Shown here piece after piece: positions 22,113 through 35,455 of a stretch of DNA of 64,000 bases; positions within the stretch are counted from its first letter, which is position 1; every line of letters starts with the position of its first letter. Where the stretch lies: the NCBI GenBank assembly GCA_028023455.1, contig JAQFVV010000232.1, positions 62,001 through 126,000 of the forward strand, in the 5' to 3' direction. The translations under genes and the position numbers were made by a program. The DNA comes from Epiperipatus broadwayi (lineage: Eukaryota > Onychophora > Udeonychophora > Euonychophora > Peripatidae). Under the pieces are notes generated by a model. It was not told the DNA's origin. It made no database searches and saw only the letters and a program-made list of their open reading frames with translations.

Positions 22113-25100
22113 TAAATGATGCAACAGGTACTTACATATATTTCTGCAACAAAAGTTTGTATCAACTCTTAGCTTAGGGCACAGATAAGTCTGATTCTAG
22201 TGGAACTTGCAAAGATTAAACTTTCCAATGTGGAAACTGGAAAAAGTACATCTGTTCATTTTTCAATTCAAACTTCATATTTCAGAATCATAGGTTATTC
22301 TGTTAATATATAATTGTTAGTTCACTCTCTAAATATATAGTCAAAATATTAACCATCATCGAATATAATTTTAGCCTCATTGAAAAAAAAAAATCTCAAT
22401 TATGTTAAAAAAATTTTGTACTTTTTTATAAAGCAAATATTTTAATATGGAAATTCAAAACCACTCATATTAAAGCTGTACTTATTAATACTTTGTGAAA
22501 ATGCTATAACAAAAATTTATTTATGTGAGAAAATATGTTTGTTTTTTACTCTTTAATAGCATATTTATTATTTTGATGTCAGAGGCTGTTCATTTCATGT
22601 TTTTTCTTAATCTTTTTGAGACTTATTCATTTGTTTAATAAATCAGAATGTCTTATAAGCCAGTTTTAGCCTAATCTTTTTTTAAGCAAAATTCAAAATT
22701 TATGCTAAATATCCACTTGATCATATTTCTTGTTATTCATAGTATTCATATGTTTTCTTCACTATCACAGTTCAAAAGAATCCATATTTTTCCTCTTCTG
22801 TTTCTGCATTATACCTTCACATCTATAGAGATTCATTGAAAATACATTTTTCAAAGTTCTGCAGTTTATTTATAAATATATTTTTCACTATTGAACATCT
22901 TTTTTGAGATTTACAATGTAATTCTATTCATTTTTAACTATAGTAAATTTTTTAACTGGAGCAAATATTTCTGACTTCATTAATTTTAAAAATAGCTATT
23001 TCTTTTATACTCCTAGTCTTTTTTATGCACTTGAGAAATTTTGCAATCTCCTTTTTTATATTCACTGAAAATGTCAGATGGCCTTTTTTTTTAAATTAAA
23101 TTTCTGATCATTTTTTTTATTTCACCAGTAGATTATTCCTCCGCCTCTTTCATATATATTTACCAGACAGTTCCATATATATATATTTACTCAATAGATA
23201 ATTTCTGATTATTTTCATGTGTTTATTATCTTTGTTGAGTCCAGCTTGTGATCATTAGGGTTGCCAATTACTGTGAAAAACATATATTAACAATATTGCT
23301 CTAGACTTAATATTAACAATATTGCTCTAGACTTAAAATACTCATGAATGATCTTATAATGATGATGAAAAAGTATAAATCTTAATCTAGATAGATGCAA
23401 AATATTTACTTATATTATTCCAGATTGTTATGTGAACTTATTGATATTATTGTGTTTTAATGACATTTAAAGTAATTTGTTATCTGAAAAAAAATAAAGA
23501 TAAAGAAGTTAATATTTTATCAATAGAACTATAAAAGCTGTGAATTTAAAAGTTGTAAACTTATTAATAAAACTCCTTGATCTTGACATTTATATAATTA
23601 GATGAAGATATGGGTAGAATTACAAAATCTGATAATTGCAGACCATGCATATTATCAGATTAATAGTTAAAAAGCACATCTGCCCAAAAATACAAAACAA
23701 TAAATTAAAACTATCGGTCAGTATAACTAGAAAACATAATAAAGCAGATCAAATATATTTCTGAAAGGCATCATATGCAAATTATTAGGGTTGTAACTTT
23801 GTTGCACAAAGCAATAAATATTTCCAAATAAGAGAAAATCTTAATGAAGAGAATCTTTAATGAAAGTTGGATAATTTACAAGAATTACTTGTCAGTGAAG
23901 ATATTCAATTGAAATTGAAAATAAATCTTACAACACTTAAATGTTAAAACAGTAAATAATATTTAGTAATGAAGGATTATTTCAATCTTAATTTAAGCCT
24001 ATTTCCTGATGATTTATCAGAATCATTGAATTTAATTTCATGCAAGAGAAAAGCTCACATACCGAAAATACACAATAACAAATGACTCAATATTTTAATT
24101 GATTCCTCTACAGAATGCCAAATGGATACTTATAAAATGATTATTAGTACAATATGATGATAATTCTAAATGTAGGAAACAAAAAAAATTGAAAATGAAG
24201 AACAAAAGAATACTGAAGCTAAGTGTATGCAATTTTTCTTCTTTTTTTTTTTTATCCGGGGGGGGGGTGTCTAAAAAATTATAATCCCATGGCCTATAAT
24301 ATCACTTAATTATAGTAGCATCTTTAAATTATTTTGTTTTATAGGGATAAAAGATAGACATATATATGAGATGATATAGTAAGTAAAAGGAATATAGTAT
24401 GAAAATGATTACAATTATAATATTTTCTTTTAAGTTAACTATAAAAAAAAGAGAAAGGAGATAAATTGTTTTTTATAAAAATAAACATGAAAGTGATTGT
24501 TTCTTTCACTCTTTAAATTTCAATTTTGATTTTAAAATGTACAAGTATATTTTATTTTTGCTAATGTCAGTTCCAAAATACGTTTTACTTTTATTAATTG
24601 GTAAAGAATTAATTACTTATTTATCAAATTTTCTAAATGCAGGTAATTTAAAGAATGATGTCACCTATATATTTCTACACAAATATTCAAATATAGCATG
24701 CACAAATATATATATTGAATAAATATTTATATAGCTTGTTATTATAATAATGAATGGAAATGAGGAGATAATATCCGTTAAATAGAGATTAACTTTTGAT
24801 GTTACTAAGAAATTATCAGTTACTACTAATTAACAATTTCTGAGGCTAAGCAAGTTTTTTCTCATAAACCTATAATAGCTCTTTTTTTTTTTTATGAAGT
24901 AATAATCTTCAAATATGCATACCATAATAATCGGTTTACTGGTCAGATTTTCTAGAATCATTTTAATAAACTTTTTTATAAAGCTTTTTTTTTTATCATT
25001 TCATTGATATTCAGTCTTATTTGTAATGAATTATTATGATATGCACATTTGAGGTTTTTTATTTAAAAAATATTAGAATACTTTCAGAGCTATATATTTA

Positions 25101-25139
25101 ATAGTTGTTGTTTATTTACAAGATTATTAAAATTAATAA
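22113..25139. other. AT-rich desert
   Basis: No gene or element recognised. It contains a 26-bp tandem duplication (23285-23336, core aacaatattgctctagactt) and a G-run (about 24259-24267) in otherwise A/T-rich DNA. Confidence 0.4.
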
Positions 25140-26895
25140 AATCCAGACCTCTATATGCACCTACCATGATCAGGCCACACCTGGTCATAACAGTGACTAG
25201 CTTACTAGCATAATCATAAATTATGATGAGAATGCTAAGGAACATCATCAGTTTAAAGCTTATTGCTGATAATGTTAATTCCACACAGTAATATTTCCTT
25301 CTCATCATATGGATATAACCTGTGATACCTAAAATGGTTAGAATATTTTACTTCTGGTCAGATATATTATTAAAGACCGAGAACTGTATCTCTCTCAATC
25401 TAGGTAAGAATTTATATCTTTTGAAGAGAACCAATGCTAACTGGATCATAGCTTTGGGATTCATGAAACTCACTGGTAATGTTGCATTACTCAATTAACT
25501 TGGACAAATGCATAAATAAAAAGTGAACAAGCAAAAATGGATCTAACAATAACAGTTTTATTCAGTAGAAACATGCAAGTTATCTATACATCTTCCAAAC
25601 AAATGTTATTACAACTCTTGACAAGGCATCTACATCACTAGGTAACAATAATATTACATTACCTTTTCTTATGAGTTAAGTAAATGCACATACTAAAAAT
25701 AAATATATTTTTATTACCCCAATAATTAACAACTGAGAGAAAGAAAAAAAAAATTAGTTCTTGTCTTTAGCCAGTAAAACTTAGTTATGTAAAAAACTGA
25801 CACTTTGTTCTGGATAATAATCCTTGAGATGACTTTTTCTTACTTTCTATTTGTTCACTGAGTTTTAAAATGTATTTCATTCATTTGTTCACGGAGTTTT
25901 AATATGTATTTTCCATTTCTTCACAGAGTTTAAAATGAATTCTTAATCCATTGATTAATTTATGATTACAATTTTATCTATGTGGTTTCTTGAAAAATTG
26001 TGGATTTTGCTAATTAACAAAATGGATGGTTGTAATTCTTCAATGATCAGTTATTAGGTTTTGGTAAATATTCTTTCTTCTCTCTTGGTAAGGCACACTT
26101 AATGTATTCATATAATATAGAGATGGGATACAGCAATTAAACTTTCAAGATAGATGGGATTGAACAATTAAACTTTTTTCTTCATGCAAGGTCACTATGG
26201 AATCAGAGAGGAGCTGCAAGTTTTCTAGTATGACATTTTTTTAAATTTAAAAGCATCATATATATAAATTATAATGCACTCTTTCTGATTTTACAATTTT
26301 TAGCATGTACATAGTACTCAGGTGTTCCTTCACAATAAAAAATTGTTACTCTATGATCTCTCCTAACAAAATATATTCTGCATCAAATTCTCTCAAAATG
26401 AAGACTAATTTATATTTTTATTTACAGATCTTTTTATAACTTACTTATTTCAATCCAAATCTTTAAGGTGTTTATTAATAAACAGCATAACTAAACATCA
26501 CACCTTTACAATCATTATCAATGTTTGCTTTTTAAAAAGCACAAGAGAAAAAACATAATGATTTTAATTACAATTACAAAAAGGAAAACAGGAAAAAAAA
26601 TTACTCTTTTCAGTAATACAAATTTATTTTGAAACTGCAATTATACAAAGGAGATTTAGTTAAAAATTCTATTGCAGAATTGATAACTTTTATGAAATTG
26701 TTTCTCTTACTTCCCTTCCCCCTGAAGTTTTATTTGTATACAAATGTTTGTTCATGATGAAATGTGAAGGAACTTACAAACACACCATTCAAACAAAACT
26801 TAACTTTTTATTTATTAAGCATTTAGATTTAAAAATACTAGTAGTTGTTATCACCTTATTTATATTTAAGATGTCTAGCTATGCATGGCTAAAAT
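25140..26895. repeat. Family C repeat, copy 1 (uninterrupted)
   Basis: About 1.75 kb that matches, piece by piece and in the same order and orientation, three segments at 31976-32476, 34536-35219 and 36578-37065. Shared landmarks are gacaaggcatctacatca, taattaacaactgagagaaa, attacaattttatctatg and ttcaatcc...aaggtgttta. No coding potential is seen and no terminal repeats were found. It may be an old non-autonomous element or a segmental duplication. It serves as the empty-site reference for the insertions in copy 2. Confidence 0.75.
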
Positions 26896-27419
26896 ACCCT
26901 CATCTGAAAAGGAGAATGAAATTGCAATAAAATAATTGTTTGCCTAGATCACTTTCATTTTACATTATTCAGCATTTAATTTTCTCATGGTCAACTGTTT
27001 TTATCATCAGATTTATCAGTTGGTATTACAATGCCAGTCTGAGCTATCTTGAACTTATGATTAGAAAGTCTCTAATCATGATTAATTTGTTTTTTAGGAT
27101 TGGTATGATTTTCAGCAACTGTAAAATATGAATAGTGGCTACAACACTGTGATGGATAAAATGCTCAATTGTAGATTATAAGGTATACAGTGCAACATAA
27201 ATATCAGAACAGTTATTTCATTTTAAGCACTTTATAACTTACAACCCAGAAGGTAAAATAAAACCAAATTTTTGGCATAATAAAGTCTTTCTCATTTAAT
27301 ATTTATGAGTTTTAGAGGCCTATGATCCATGGCATAGTTTTGTCATTGGTAATCACAGTACATATTTTATACACGCCATGTTCTATGAGACTTAGGGGCT
27401 ATTTTTTATGTCTCTGAAC
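26896..27419. other. Unassigned AT-rich stretch
   Basis: Nothing recognised; the short plus frame at 26940-27131 has no family features. Confidence 0.3.
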
Positions 27420-28500
27420 CTTCAGCTTCAGATAGGTGTGGTACAGAGATAAATAACTTCAAGCAATATCATGAACACATTTCTCATGCCAATGACAAAA
27501 TCCTCCATCCATCAACACTGCTAGAGTACAGCAACATACATCATCAATAGTCACCTTCAATCTCTGAAAAGATCTTTTGTCTTTTCTTGCTTATTACTTT
27601 GCTTTTTCTTCACTTCTATAACTGCATCCTGCTTTTAGAGATTGGGGCTCATGATCAGTTCTGTGATAATATTTATCTTGATTGATGTATGATCTATTTC
27701 CAGTTCACCTTATTGTGTGAGTTCTAGTTGAACTGCTTGGACTACCAGTTGAAATTCTTCACTTTTTTACATGATGGTACATATTGCCTTTCTTCAAACC
27801 ATAGAATGGTTTTTCTTTTTGTTTCCTATACCTGATGGCATTTATCGAAAGGCCATTATCCACTCTGTATGCAGTTTTGATGGAGGGTTAAATCCCCCTT
27901 CTTTTTTTGCTATAATAGGATTGCTATTGTCAACAGCATTTAACAGTTCTGCAACTTATTCAATAGTATACCTGTCTGTATCTATCAGCATCCTCTCAAT
28001 ATGATTTGGGAAGCTATGCCTCAATATTCATGTAATTTGCACCTCTGACAAAGGATCACCTGTTAAGCTCTCAACCTTGCCTTTTTTTCCTGAAAAATGG
28101 AGTGTAAGGCCAGATGGACATTTTGTTGGGATATCTTGTGTTTGATACTCTCCTGATAATTCTCGTTGCTATAGCAACTTAACAATGCCTGTTTAAATTT
28201 GGCAGTTTTTAGGGCAGATAAATAATAAGCCTTATAATGCCTGTGATGCCCCTGCAAATGACTATATGATATATTTAACTTTATCTCTTCTATCATAGCA
28301 TTTCTGACGAAAATATCTCTCCAGGCTGTTTATATAGTCAATAAGCACTTTCACCTACTTTGTCAGAAAAAAACGTAGTTTTTAAAAACTGGTTTGCTAT
28401 ACCAAGAATATGATTCAATAGTTAGGGGTCCATATTTCTTTCTTCTTCATTGGGAGGGTCACATCTATTTTTCAATCTGACTATTGTAATGGTAAGAAAA
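27420..28500 (-). pseudogene. Gag/capsid-like pseudogene
   Basis: The minus strand gives a chain of frames with convincing protein character. It starts RLKNRCDPPNEEERNMDP (about 28470), then YIDYINSLERYFRQKC with KVKYII, then HLQGHHRHYKAYYLSALKTA (frame 28063-28296). Later it reads PLSEVQIT...ILRHSFPNHIERMLI followed by AELLNAVDNSNPI. The layout (sequence-specificity block, aromatic-Leu-Gly block, then a helical ...L..P..I... block) resembles the capsid part of Gag in LTR retrotransposons. Stops and frameshifts occur about every 80 residues. No protease, RT or LTR was found next to it. The family is inferred. Confidence 0.4.
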
Positions 28501-31130
28501 GTAGAGTTGCTTTAACTTAACCAAGCGACATAGGTAGAGGGGGTTCAAACATCAGCTACTCCAGATTACTACCAAGTGACTTACTTTCCAAACCTCATAA
28601 GAATTAATTCTTTAATGTATGCCCAGTGGTCAGGGAGAGAAGTAACCACAAAAAGGAATTTTAATATCCAGGTTTATTGAAGAAAACAATGCTACGGAAT
28701 TTTAATAATAGTGAATGAAAGACAAAAGAAAAACTTTATTATTTTACATTCGCAGAGTACATTGAATTGATTAGTTGTGTTGCAGGCTATTTCCCTGCAA
28801 CCATATCCAGATATGAAAGAAAGATCCTTTAAAGAAAAAAACAAATTCACATTATAAGTTGGGAATGTTTCTAGCCAGTGGACAGGTTATATGATTGAAA
28901 GAGACAGACATGATTAACACTATGGTGAGAGTACATGGTTCGGATACCCGGCCAAATTAACTAACATATTCTTAGGAAAGTGTTGAAATATTGCCATGTG
29001 CTACTAACAAATTCAATAGTGACCTTCCTATGGATATTTTCAGTTTTTATTGAAACATTTCAATAATATTTTGTAGAGAAGGTTTTTGAAATGAATATAA
29101 AATATTGTGGCCTAAGGTTATCGAATATTGTGAGAAATGATGAGTCCCGAGACACAATGGTTTACCAAGAGCTAACACGAGTCTGGATAGCTCTCCGTCT
29201 CTAAACTGAGTTAGAGAAAATGGAATTCGTTCGCTAACCACATGATCCAAATTCAGGAATGGAGTTTGTTGCTTATGTCCAATTATATACATATAAATAT
29301 TTGAAAGCGATGAGATCCAATTTTATTAATCTTCATTACGATCCTGAAGCAGGTATATTAGCCTATGCAGACTTGGTAAGAAAAGTGCTGAAATGTGTAG
29401 AGACATACCCACAGATCACCCAGTATGCAATATAATATAAATACAGTCAAACAACTTTTTAATTTAAAAAAACCTTAGTTGGTAAATGTATACAAAACAT
29501 GAAAGTCTAACCAAGCAGAAAAATCACTTATAAAATAATTGTTACTTTTTTTTAATAAAATTAAAATCACTTATGCAAAGGAGCAGATATGTTAAAAATT
29601 AGTTAATGTTCAGCCTGTTTACCACAGACTTAATACAAATTTTTTTCTAAAACTTTAATATCGATAAATATAGGTGACTGTACTTTCTCTTTTATGGTTA
29701 GATGAAAAACGAAAGTTTTATGTTATTTTAAATTCTTTAAAAAAATACACATATATATTTATAACTTTTTGAATTGAATTGAAGAGAAACGTATGGCAAA
29801 GAAATATAGTTAAGAGTTCTCCTTTTTCTTTTCTAACAAAAAAAAACTGAATCAAATCTTTAATTTAAGTCCTATACTAATAAAAAGGGGGGGGGGGTTG
29901 CACTTTCTGCATTTTTTTTTTCAATATAAAAAAAACATATATGAAATACTCTATTATAGGAGTATAATGGCGATCAAATTTCAGTGAAACATTTTTTTAA
30001 AATTAAGACTTCTTGTCGCCATTATACATATTAAGCCCAACACCAATTACAATATTTTAAAAAAGAAAAAAAAACAATTTATAAAATATCACTTACAAGA
30101 GGTAAGTATATAAATTTCAAACATATAAATAAATTTTAAAAACCCATATATCTGGATTTACTTTGAGAAAAGACAAACATATTTCAAATAAGGGAATAGT
30201 TACCGGTAATCAGCATGTGTGTGTCAAGATGGGTTCAGTTGATGTTGCATGTTAGTTCTTTTTGATTCTTCGGATTTATTCCACGTTTTCCAAGGAAAAA
30301 ATTAATTAATATAGGATAGGCATTTGTTGGGCATTTTTCTTGGTTCTCCAGCTGAATCACATCTTTATGATTCCAGTCCCAGAGATTGGAGAGCGAAGGC
30401 AAAGAAAACTACTCTCACATTTATGTAGAGTAACACAGTTCTGGATTTGAATACCTGTAGAACAAACATACAGAAACAATAAAAAGGCAGCAAGCAATAT
30501 TTCAAAAATGAATTTTTTTTTTTATAATTTTCAGCCAACTTCTAGACATTCTTAATATGAGAGTCCTTTGCAAGAGCTTCAGCAGGCTTCCAGATTGAAG
30601 AACAAAAGAAAAGTTCTTTATTTATACTCCTTTTCCTCAATTATATTTTTAGTTAAACTGCTTATTAGTAGCCTATTGTTTCAAATTTTTCCTTGTTATT
30701 TATTTTTCTTTTTATTAAAATGTTCATAAATTAATTGCTTTCTTAATGATCCTGTTTAATTACTGAAAATTTATCTTATCTCCTTCTGCCATCATATTTT
30801 AAAAATAAAAATTTTCATTAACTTTTCCCTTTTTTAAAATAATTTCCCTTAAAATAATATATAATTATTGATGTGGGTCATTCTTTAAGTTTGAGAAAAA
30901 TATACATTCACTGTGGTTGGACTTAGGGTCTTAGCTAGTCCACAGTAAATGGTGAAACCAGCACATATGTAATTGTATATATATGTACAGCTTTACTATC
31001 TTGTCTGCCATCATCCTCTAGATTTTTAATTCTATTAATCACTGTTTTATGTTAAATCATTATTTCCCATTGTAATTTGTTTTATTTGCTTACTGAGATC
31101 ACATTTCTTGTACCAGCTCTAGATGTTTTT
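28501..31130. other. Unassigned AT-rich region with one odd open frame
   Basis: The minus frame 29047-29292 (81 codons, MYIIGHKQQTPFLNLDHVV...) has balanced amino-acid use and higher GC than its surroundings but no recognised family. A near-perfect 13-bp inverted repeat (gtataatggcgat at 29962, gtcgccattatac at 30015) lies in a possible small hairpin. A G-run is present at about 29887-29897. Otherwise nothing is seen. Confidence 0.3.
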
Positions 31131-31139
31131 TTATTTTAT

Positions 31140-31582
31140 ATGCCTACTATCTATTGCTTTTTGTAATTGGCTTATTTTGCTATCCTGCTCATCTTTGTTC
31201 TTTTTGATCTCTTCATGAAATTTTCTCCACCTTGTCATTCAAGCTCCATAATCCATTTTCTAATTTTTTTACAATTTTCTCTTTCAACTGATTTTACTTA
31301 TTTTTAATTTATTCATCTTACTTTCTATTTGGCTTTTATTATCTTTAACCATTTTTTCATTTGGCTTTTACTATTTTCAGCCATATTTTCAATTTGTGTG
31401 ATTAATCTCATCAATAGTGTTGTTGGATCTACCTGCTCTTTTGAAATTTCAGGCTTTTTTCCAACATGATTTTCATCCCTAATTATCACATGTGGCTTTG
31501 GACATCTATCCATTCTGCTAACATTATAGCATTTTTCCCCAAATTTTTGGACTTTTAGTTTTGCTTTAGCCCTTGTTATCAT
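31140..31582 (-). pseudogene. Coiled-coil ORF1-like fragment
   Basis: The minus frame 31325-31582 starts MITRAKAKLKVQKFGEKCYN and continues to TLLMRLITQIENMAENS. Beyond its stop the reading goes on through stops as KLKISK...LKEKIVKKLENGLWSLNDKVEKI. The heptad-like Leu/Ile/Lys pattern is that of a coiled coil, as found in the ORF1 or 5' part of many LINEs and in some other retroelements. No zinc finger or RT is attached. It could belong to the family of the fragments at 19.5 and 62.6 kb, but nothing here proves that. Confidence 0.4.
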
Positions 31583-31975
31583 TTATTAAAAAATTATTAA
31601 TAATTCAAAAAAATATTTAAAAACTATTTTTTACCAATATCAATTATTGTTGAGTCCATCTCTCACCCATCCATTTATTCCACCGAGTTTTTTTTCATAT
31701 CCAGCCCTATTTTATCCTAACGTATTTGTTTTTATTACTATAGCTCCATTATACTATTTTTAATTTTCTTCAATATTCCATTTTTGTTCTTATTAATATG
31801 GCTTTATCATAGTATTTTAATTTTTTTAAACATTGCCTTTTCCTACTATTTTATTCATTTTTACATTTCACCTTCATTTGTGCAACATCATCTTATTTCT
31901 CTTATGGGTTTGTTTATAAGAAAGATAATCACATGTTCTGGTGCTAAATGAACCATGTGCACACACCAAATATAA
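31583..31975. other. AT-rich spacer
   Basis: No structure recognised. Confidence 0.3.
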
Positions 31976-32476
31976 CCCAGATTCCTATATACACCTATAA
32001 CAACCACACTTGGTCACAAATATAACTAACTGGTTGAGCATACTGAGGGACATTAGTTGAAAGCCTATTTCTGATTGATGTTAACTTTACACAGTATATT
32101 TCCTGCTTATCATATGGATATAACCCATAATACCTAAGATGAACTAGAATATTTATTACTTCTAGCTGGTTATAAAGACCCAGAATGCACCATTACCATC
32201 CAAGTTAACACGAGATCATAGTATTGGGATTCATAAAACTTTTGATAATGTTGCACTATTCAATTAACTTGGTAAATGCATAAATGGAAAAGTTTGAACA
32301 AGCAAAAATAGATACAACAATCACAGTTTTATTCCAGCAGTAACATGCAAGTTGCCTTTACATTTTCTCAAATAATTGTTATTACACCTCTTGACAAGGC
32401 ATCTACATCAATAGTTAACATTAATAAATAAAGTAAATACACATAACAAAAAATTATATTTTTTATTACCCAGATG

Positions 32477-34535
32477 TGCCATCAAGGTGAAGTTACATAT
32501 ATGATTAATAATAATCCTTTTAGAAAATAGATAATGCACATATATAGAAAAATTTTAAATATAAATATTTACCTTATTCTAAAGTGTAACGATATATATA
32601 TATGCCATTACATTATTTTAAAATAAAAATAAAGGAGAAAATAAATCTTACATAAAATTGATTTATTAAAAACTAAAAGAAAATTAAGTTATGTTTAACA
32701 CATATATATATCGCACAGATGGAAAACTTTTTTAAAAAAAAAGTATTTAAAAGTAAGAAGTTTTTTAAAAAAGTAAAGATCTAAAGATTAGTACTTTTAG
32801 TAAAAAGTTATATAAAATAAAATAGAAATAAATGTTAATTAATTTCTATTTTAAGAATCATGTTTAATCTTAGTAAATGGAAATGATTGTTTTATTAATT
32901 AAATGTAAAGCAAACTAGCCATTGGGGCACTTAAATAATTGAAAGGTCAGATAAGAGAATAAAAAAATTAAAGATTGACCAATGCAAGCAGTAAGCCATG
33001 CACAGGCCAGAAAAAATGTCATGTTCGTGGATCTGAAAATTTAGTGATAAGGGAGATCTAATACTATAAAAAAAAATAATTGATTGTATTATTCTGACTG
33101 TTGATCTTCTATGAACTGTAGCTCTATTGCAGAATACAGGATGTAGGAATCTTGCAATATATTTAATTTCCTGCATCAGTTGAGGCTTCCCTGTGACCGT
33201 TCCTGACCCAAGTATTGGCAAGCAGCAGTTTCATCTTCAGAGAACAATCTATACAAAATGCGAGACTTAGAATGGACTTCCATAAACCTGCTGCAACCAC
33301 AAAAATTTGTAAAAACTTACTCTGGGAAATATAAACTTTTTCAATATGAACTTGTAGACCAATCTCTTAAACAAACTTTTAATTAGTAACCTAAAGTATG
33401 AACTCTTATCTGACTTAAAGAATTCTAAATCAATTATTAATATTTTTTTATGTATTAAGTTTGTGAATTAATCATTTCCATTTCTGTTTTTTTACTATTA
33501 TTATTATGCGTTATATAAATTATTAAATTTAAAGTTGGGTGTAGATGGCTGCATAGATTCGTTAAAGTTTTTTAGTTTAAAGGGGTTTAATTTCAGACTT
33601 TGTTTTGTAGTTCAGTCAATGCTAGTGGAGGGATATATGGGTGTTTATATCAATGTAATGTAATGTGTTAGCATACAGGGCACTGTGTCCAAATGAATGC
33701 ATGGCCCCATATCATTGCAATGGACGCAGGTGCATTTTCTGTGCCATTGACCCTCTTTCGCTCTATGGATAGGGACTATAAGTCTGCAAAGTACCACTCT
33801 CTTTCCATACATAGCATTTCTCTTTAATATTTATATACATGATTCCTTCGCCAGACAGACACACATTCCTGTACTGGATGAGGATCATATCTTTTAATTA
33901 ATATCATGCTGCAGATGCACATTCCTGTCAGTGTGGTTTTATGCTAACATCTTCATATTTTATTGGTTGCATCTGTATATCAGGAAGTAGGTTTTGGTTT
34001 AGCTATGAACTTTTAGCCTGAGGTTGGATGTTTTGACAAGTTTTGATTGCATAATCTAAGTAGCTTATTTATACTCAACATTCTAAAATAAAAATATTAT
34101 ATAAAATGTCCATCTGTGCGGACTTACTAAAATAATTTAAATTTAAAATTAATAACAAATTAAAGTAAGATTAATTTATTCCTTAAATTTAAATTTATAT
34201 ATGTGTGACAATAAATGTTCTTGTGTGTTATTGCTGGCAGTAGTTTATTTATTTTTTTAAAAAAATATTTTTCTTTATAAAAGTGTTTTAATAAGTTTAT
34301 ATTAAATCTATGTGTCTCCTTGAGCTAGTGGCATGGACTAACAGTTTATAAAAGTTGGATCTTTCCCAAAGTATGTTTACCTTCATTATAAATTTTCTAG
34401 GTTCAAATGGTTTAGTGCTGCCCTATACAGCAGATAGGGTTAAGTGGCCCATTTCCCCCAACCGTTATAAAAGCAAACACATATATAATATTTAGAGTAA
34501 GTTGATTAATGTAAAGAAAAAAAATTGATATGGGT
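32477..34535. other. 2.06-kb segment absent from family C copy 1
   Basis: Compared with copy 1, this segment lies between tttttattaccca and taataattaacaac. It is AT-rich at the ends, with a GC-richer core at 33100-33250 and 33600-33980. A 12-bp inverted repeat (cgcacagatgga near 32717, its complement near 34109) lies inside it. The minus frame 32931-33221 has no recognised family. Edges show only short inverted similarity (accca/tgggt), so the class is undecided. Confidence 0.4.
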
Positions 34536-35321
34536 TAATAATTAACAACTGAGAGAAAGAAAAAAAAATTATATATGTTTATAAATAACTACATAAGTAA
34601 TTGTTCTTACTTTTAGTTGTTGTCTTTTATCCTTTTGTTCTTTGTCAACAAAACATAGTTATACAAAAAACTTACTCCTGTGCAATTTATGACATTACAA
34701 TTTTATCTATGTGGTTTTTAGAAAAATTGTGGATTTTGCCAATTAATAAAGTGGGTCATTGTAATTCTTTAATGATCAGTCTGTAGTTTGATTATTCATT
34801 ATTAGGTCTCAATAAATCTCTCTTGATAAGGCACACATGTATTTATATATGATAGAGATGGAATGTTGTAATTAATTAAGCTTTTGTGCTAGATGATGCA
34901 GGTTGAACAACTATTTCTTTTTCTATGAAGCACCATGTAGCCAGGAAGGGACTGAAAGTTTTCTTAGCAAGCCATTTTTTTTTAAAATTTAACTTATATA
35001 TATGTGTGTGTGTGTGTGAAACAATCACATATTTGTACTTTTTGATTTTCCAATTTCTAGTCCACATATAGAGCTCTGATGGTCTTCACAATAAATAAAA
35101 AATCTGTTAGTCTATATTCTTATCTGACGAGATGTATTCTGCATCATATTCATTCTCAAAATGTAGATGAATTTAAATTTTTATTGATGGCCCTTTTTAT
35201 AACTTATCAAGTCTAATTACACCCGGGTCTCATTTCATGCAGATTTATTTAATGCAATTTTGAAGTTATGTGATTCATGGTTCTTCTTAATATCTTTGTA
35301 TGTGGTTTTCTTTTATGCACT

Positions 35322-35455
35322 AAAAATTATTAGATCAGAAGTCGAGCTCCGATAATGCACTATTACTTTGATATATTATAAATTTTGTGCGCTCATTCAT
35401 CATATTTAAAGTAATAGTGCATTATCGGAGTTCAACTTCTATTTAATAATTTCAA
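35322..35455. repeat. Palindromic insertion inside the Tigger-like element
   Basis: Arms of 33 bp (35337-35369 and 35408-35440) are complementary with two mismatches; the core is ccgataatgcactattactt. Weaker complementarity continues about 15 bp outward on each side. The loop is about 38 bp. This has the look of a small MITE or foldback element nested in the transposon. Confidence 0.75.

Noticed and set aside
28640-29300. LTR belonging to the Gag-like pseudogene
   Set aside because: No second copy of the stretch, no TG...CA pair with target duplication and no primer-binding site were found.
32713-34126. 12-bp inverted repeat (cgcacagatgga) as ends of a 1.4-kb transposon
   Set aside because: Similarity stops after 12 bases, no flanking duplication is present, and the segment missing from copy 1 is wider than this.
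34318-34410. Possible tRNA-derived SINE (A-box-like gagctagtggcatgg, B-box-like ggttcaaatgg)
   Set aside because: Box spacing is too wide, no tRNA-like fold could be drawn, and no second copy was seen.
32477-34535. piggyBac-type insertion (TTAACCC-like border on the right)
   Set aside because: The left border lacks TTAA and copy 1 does not show a TTAA empty site.
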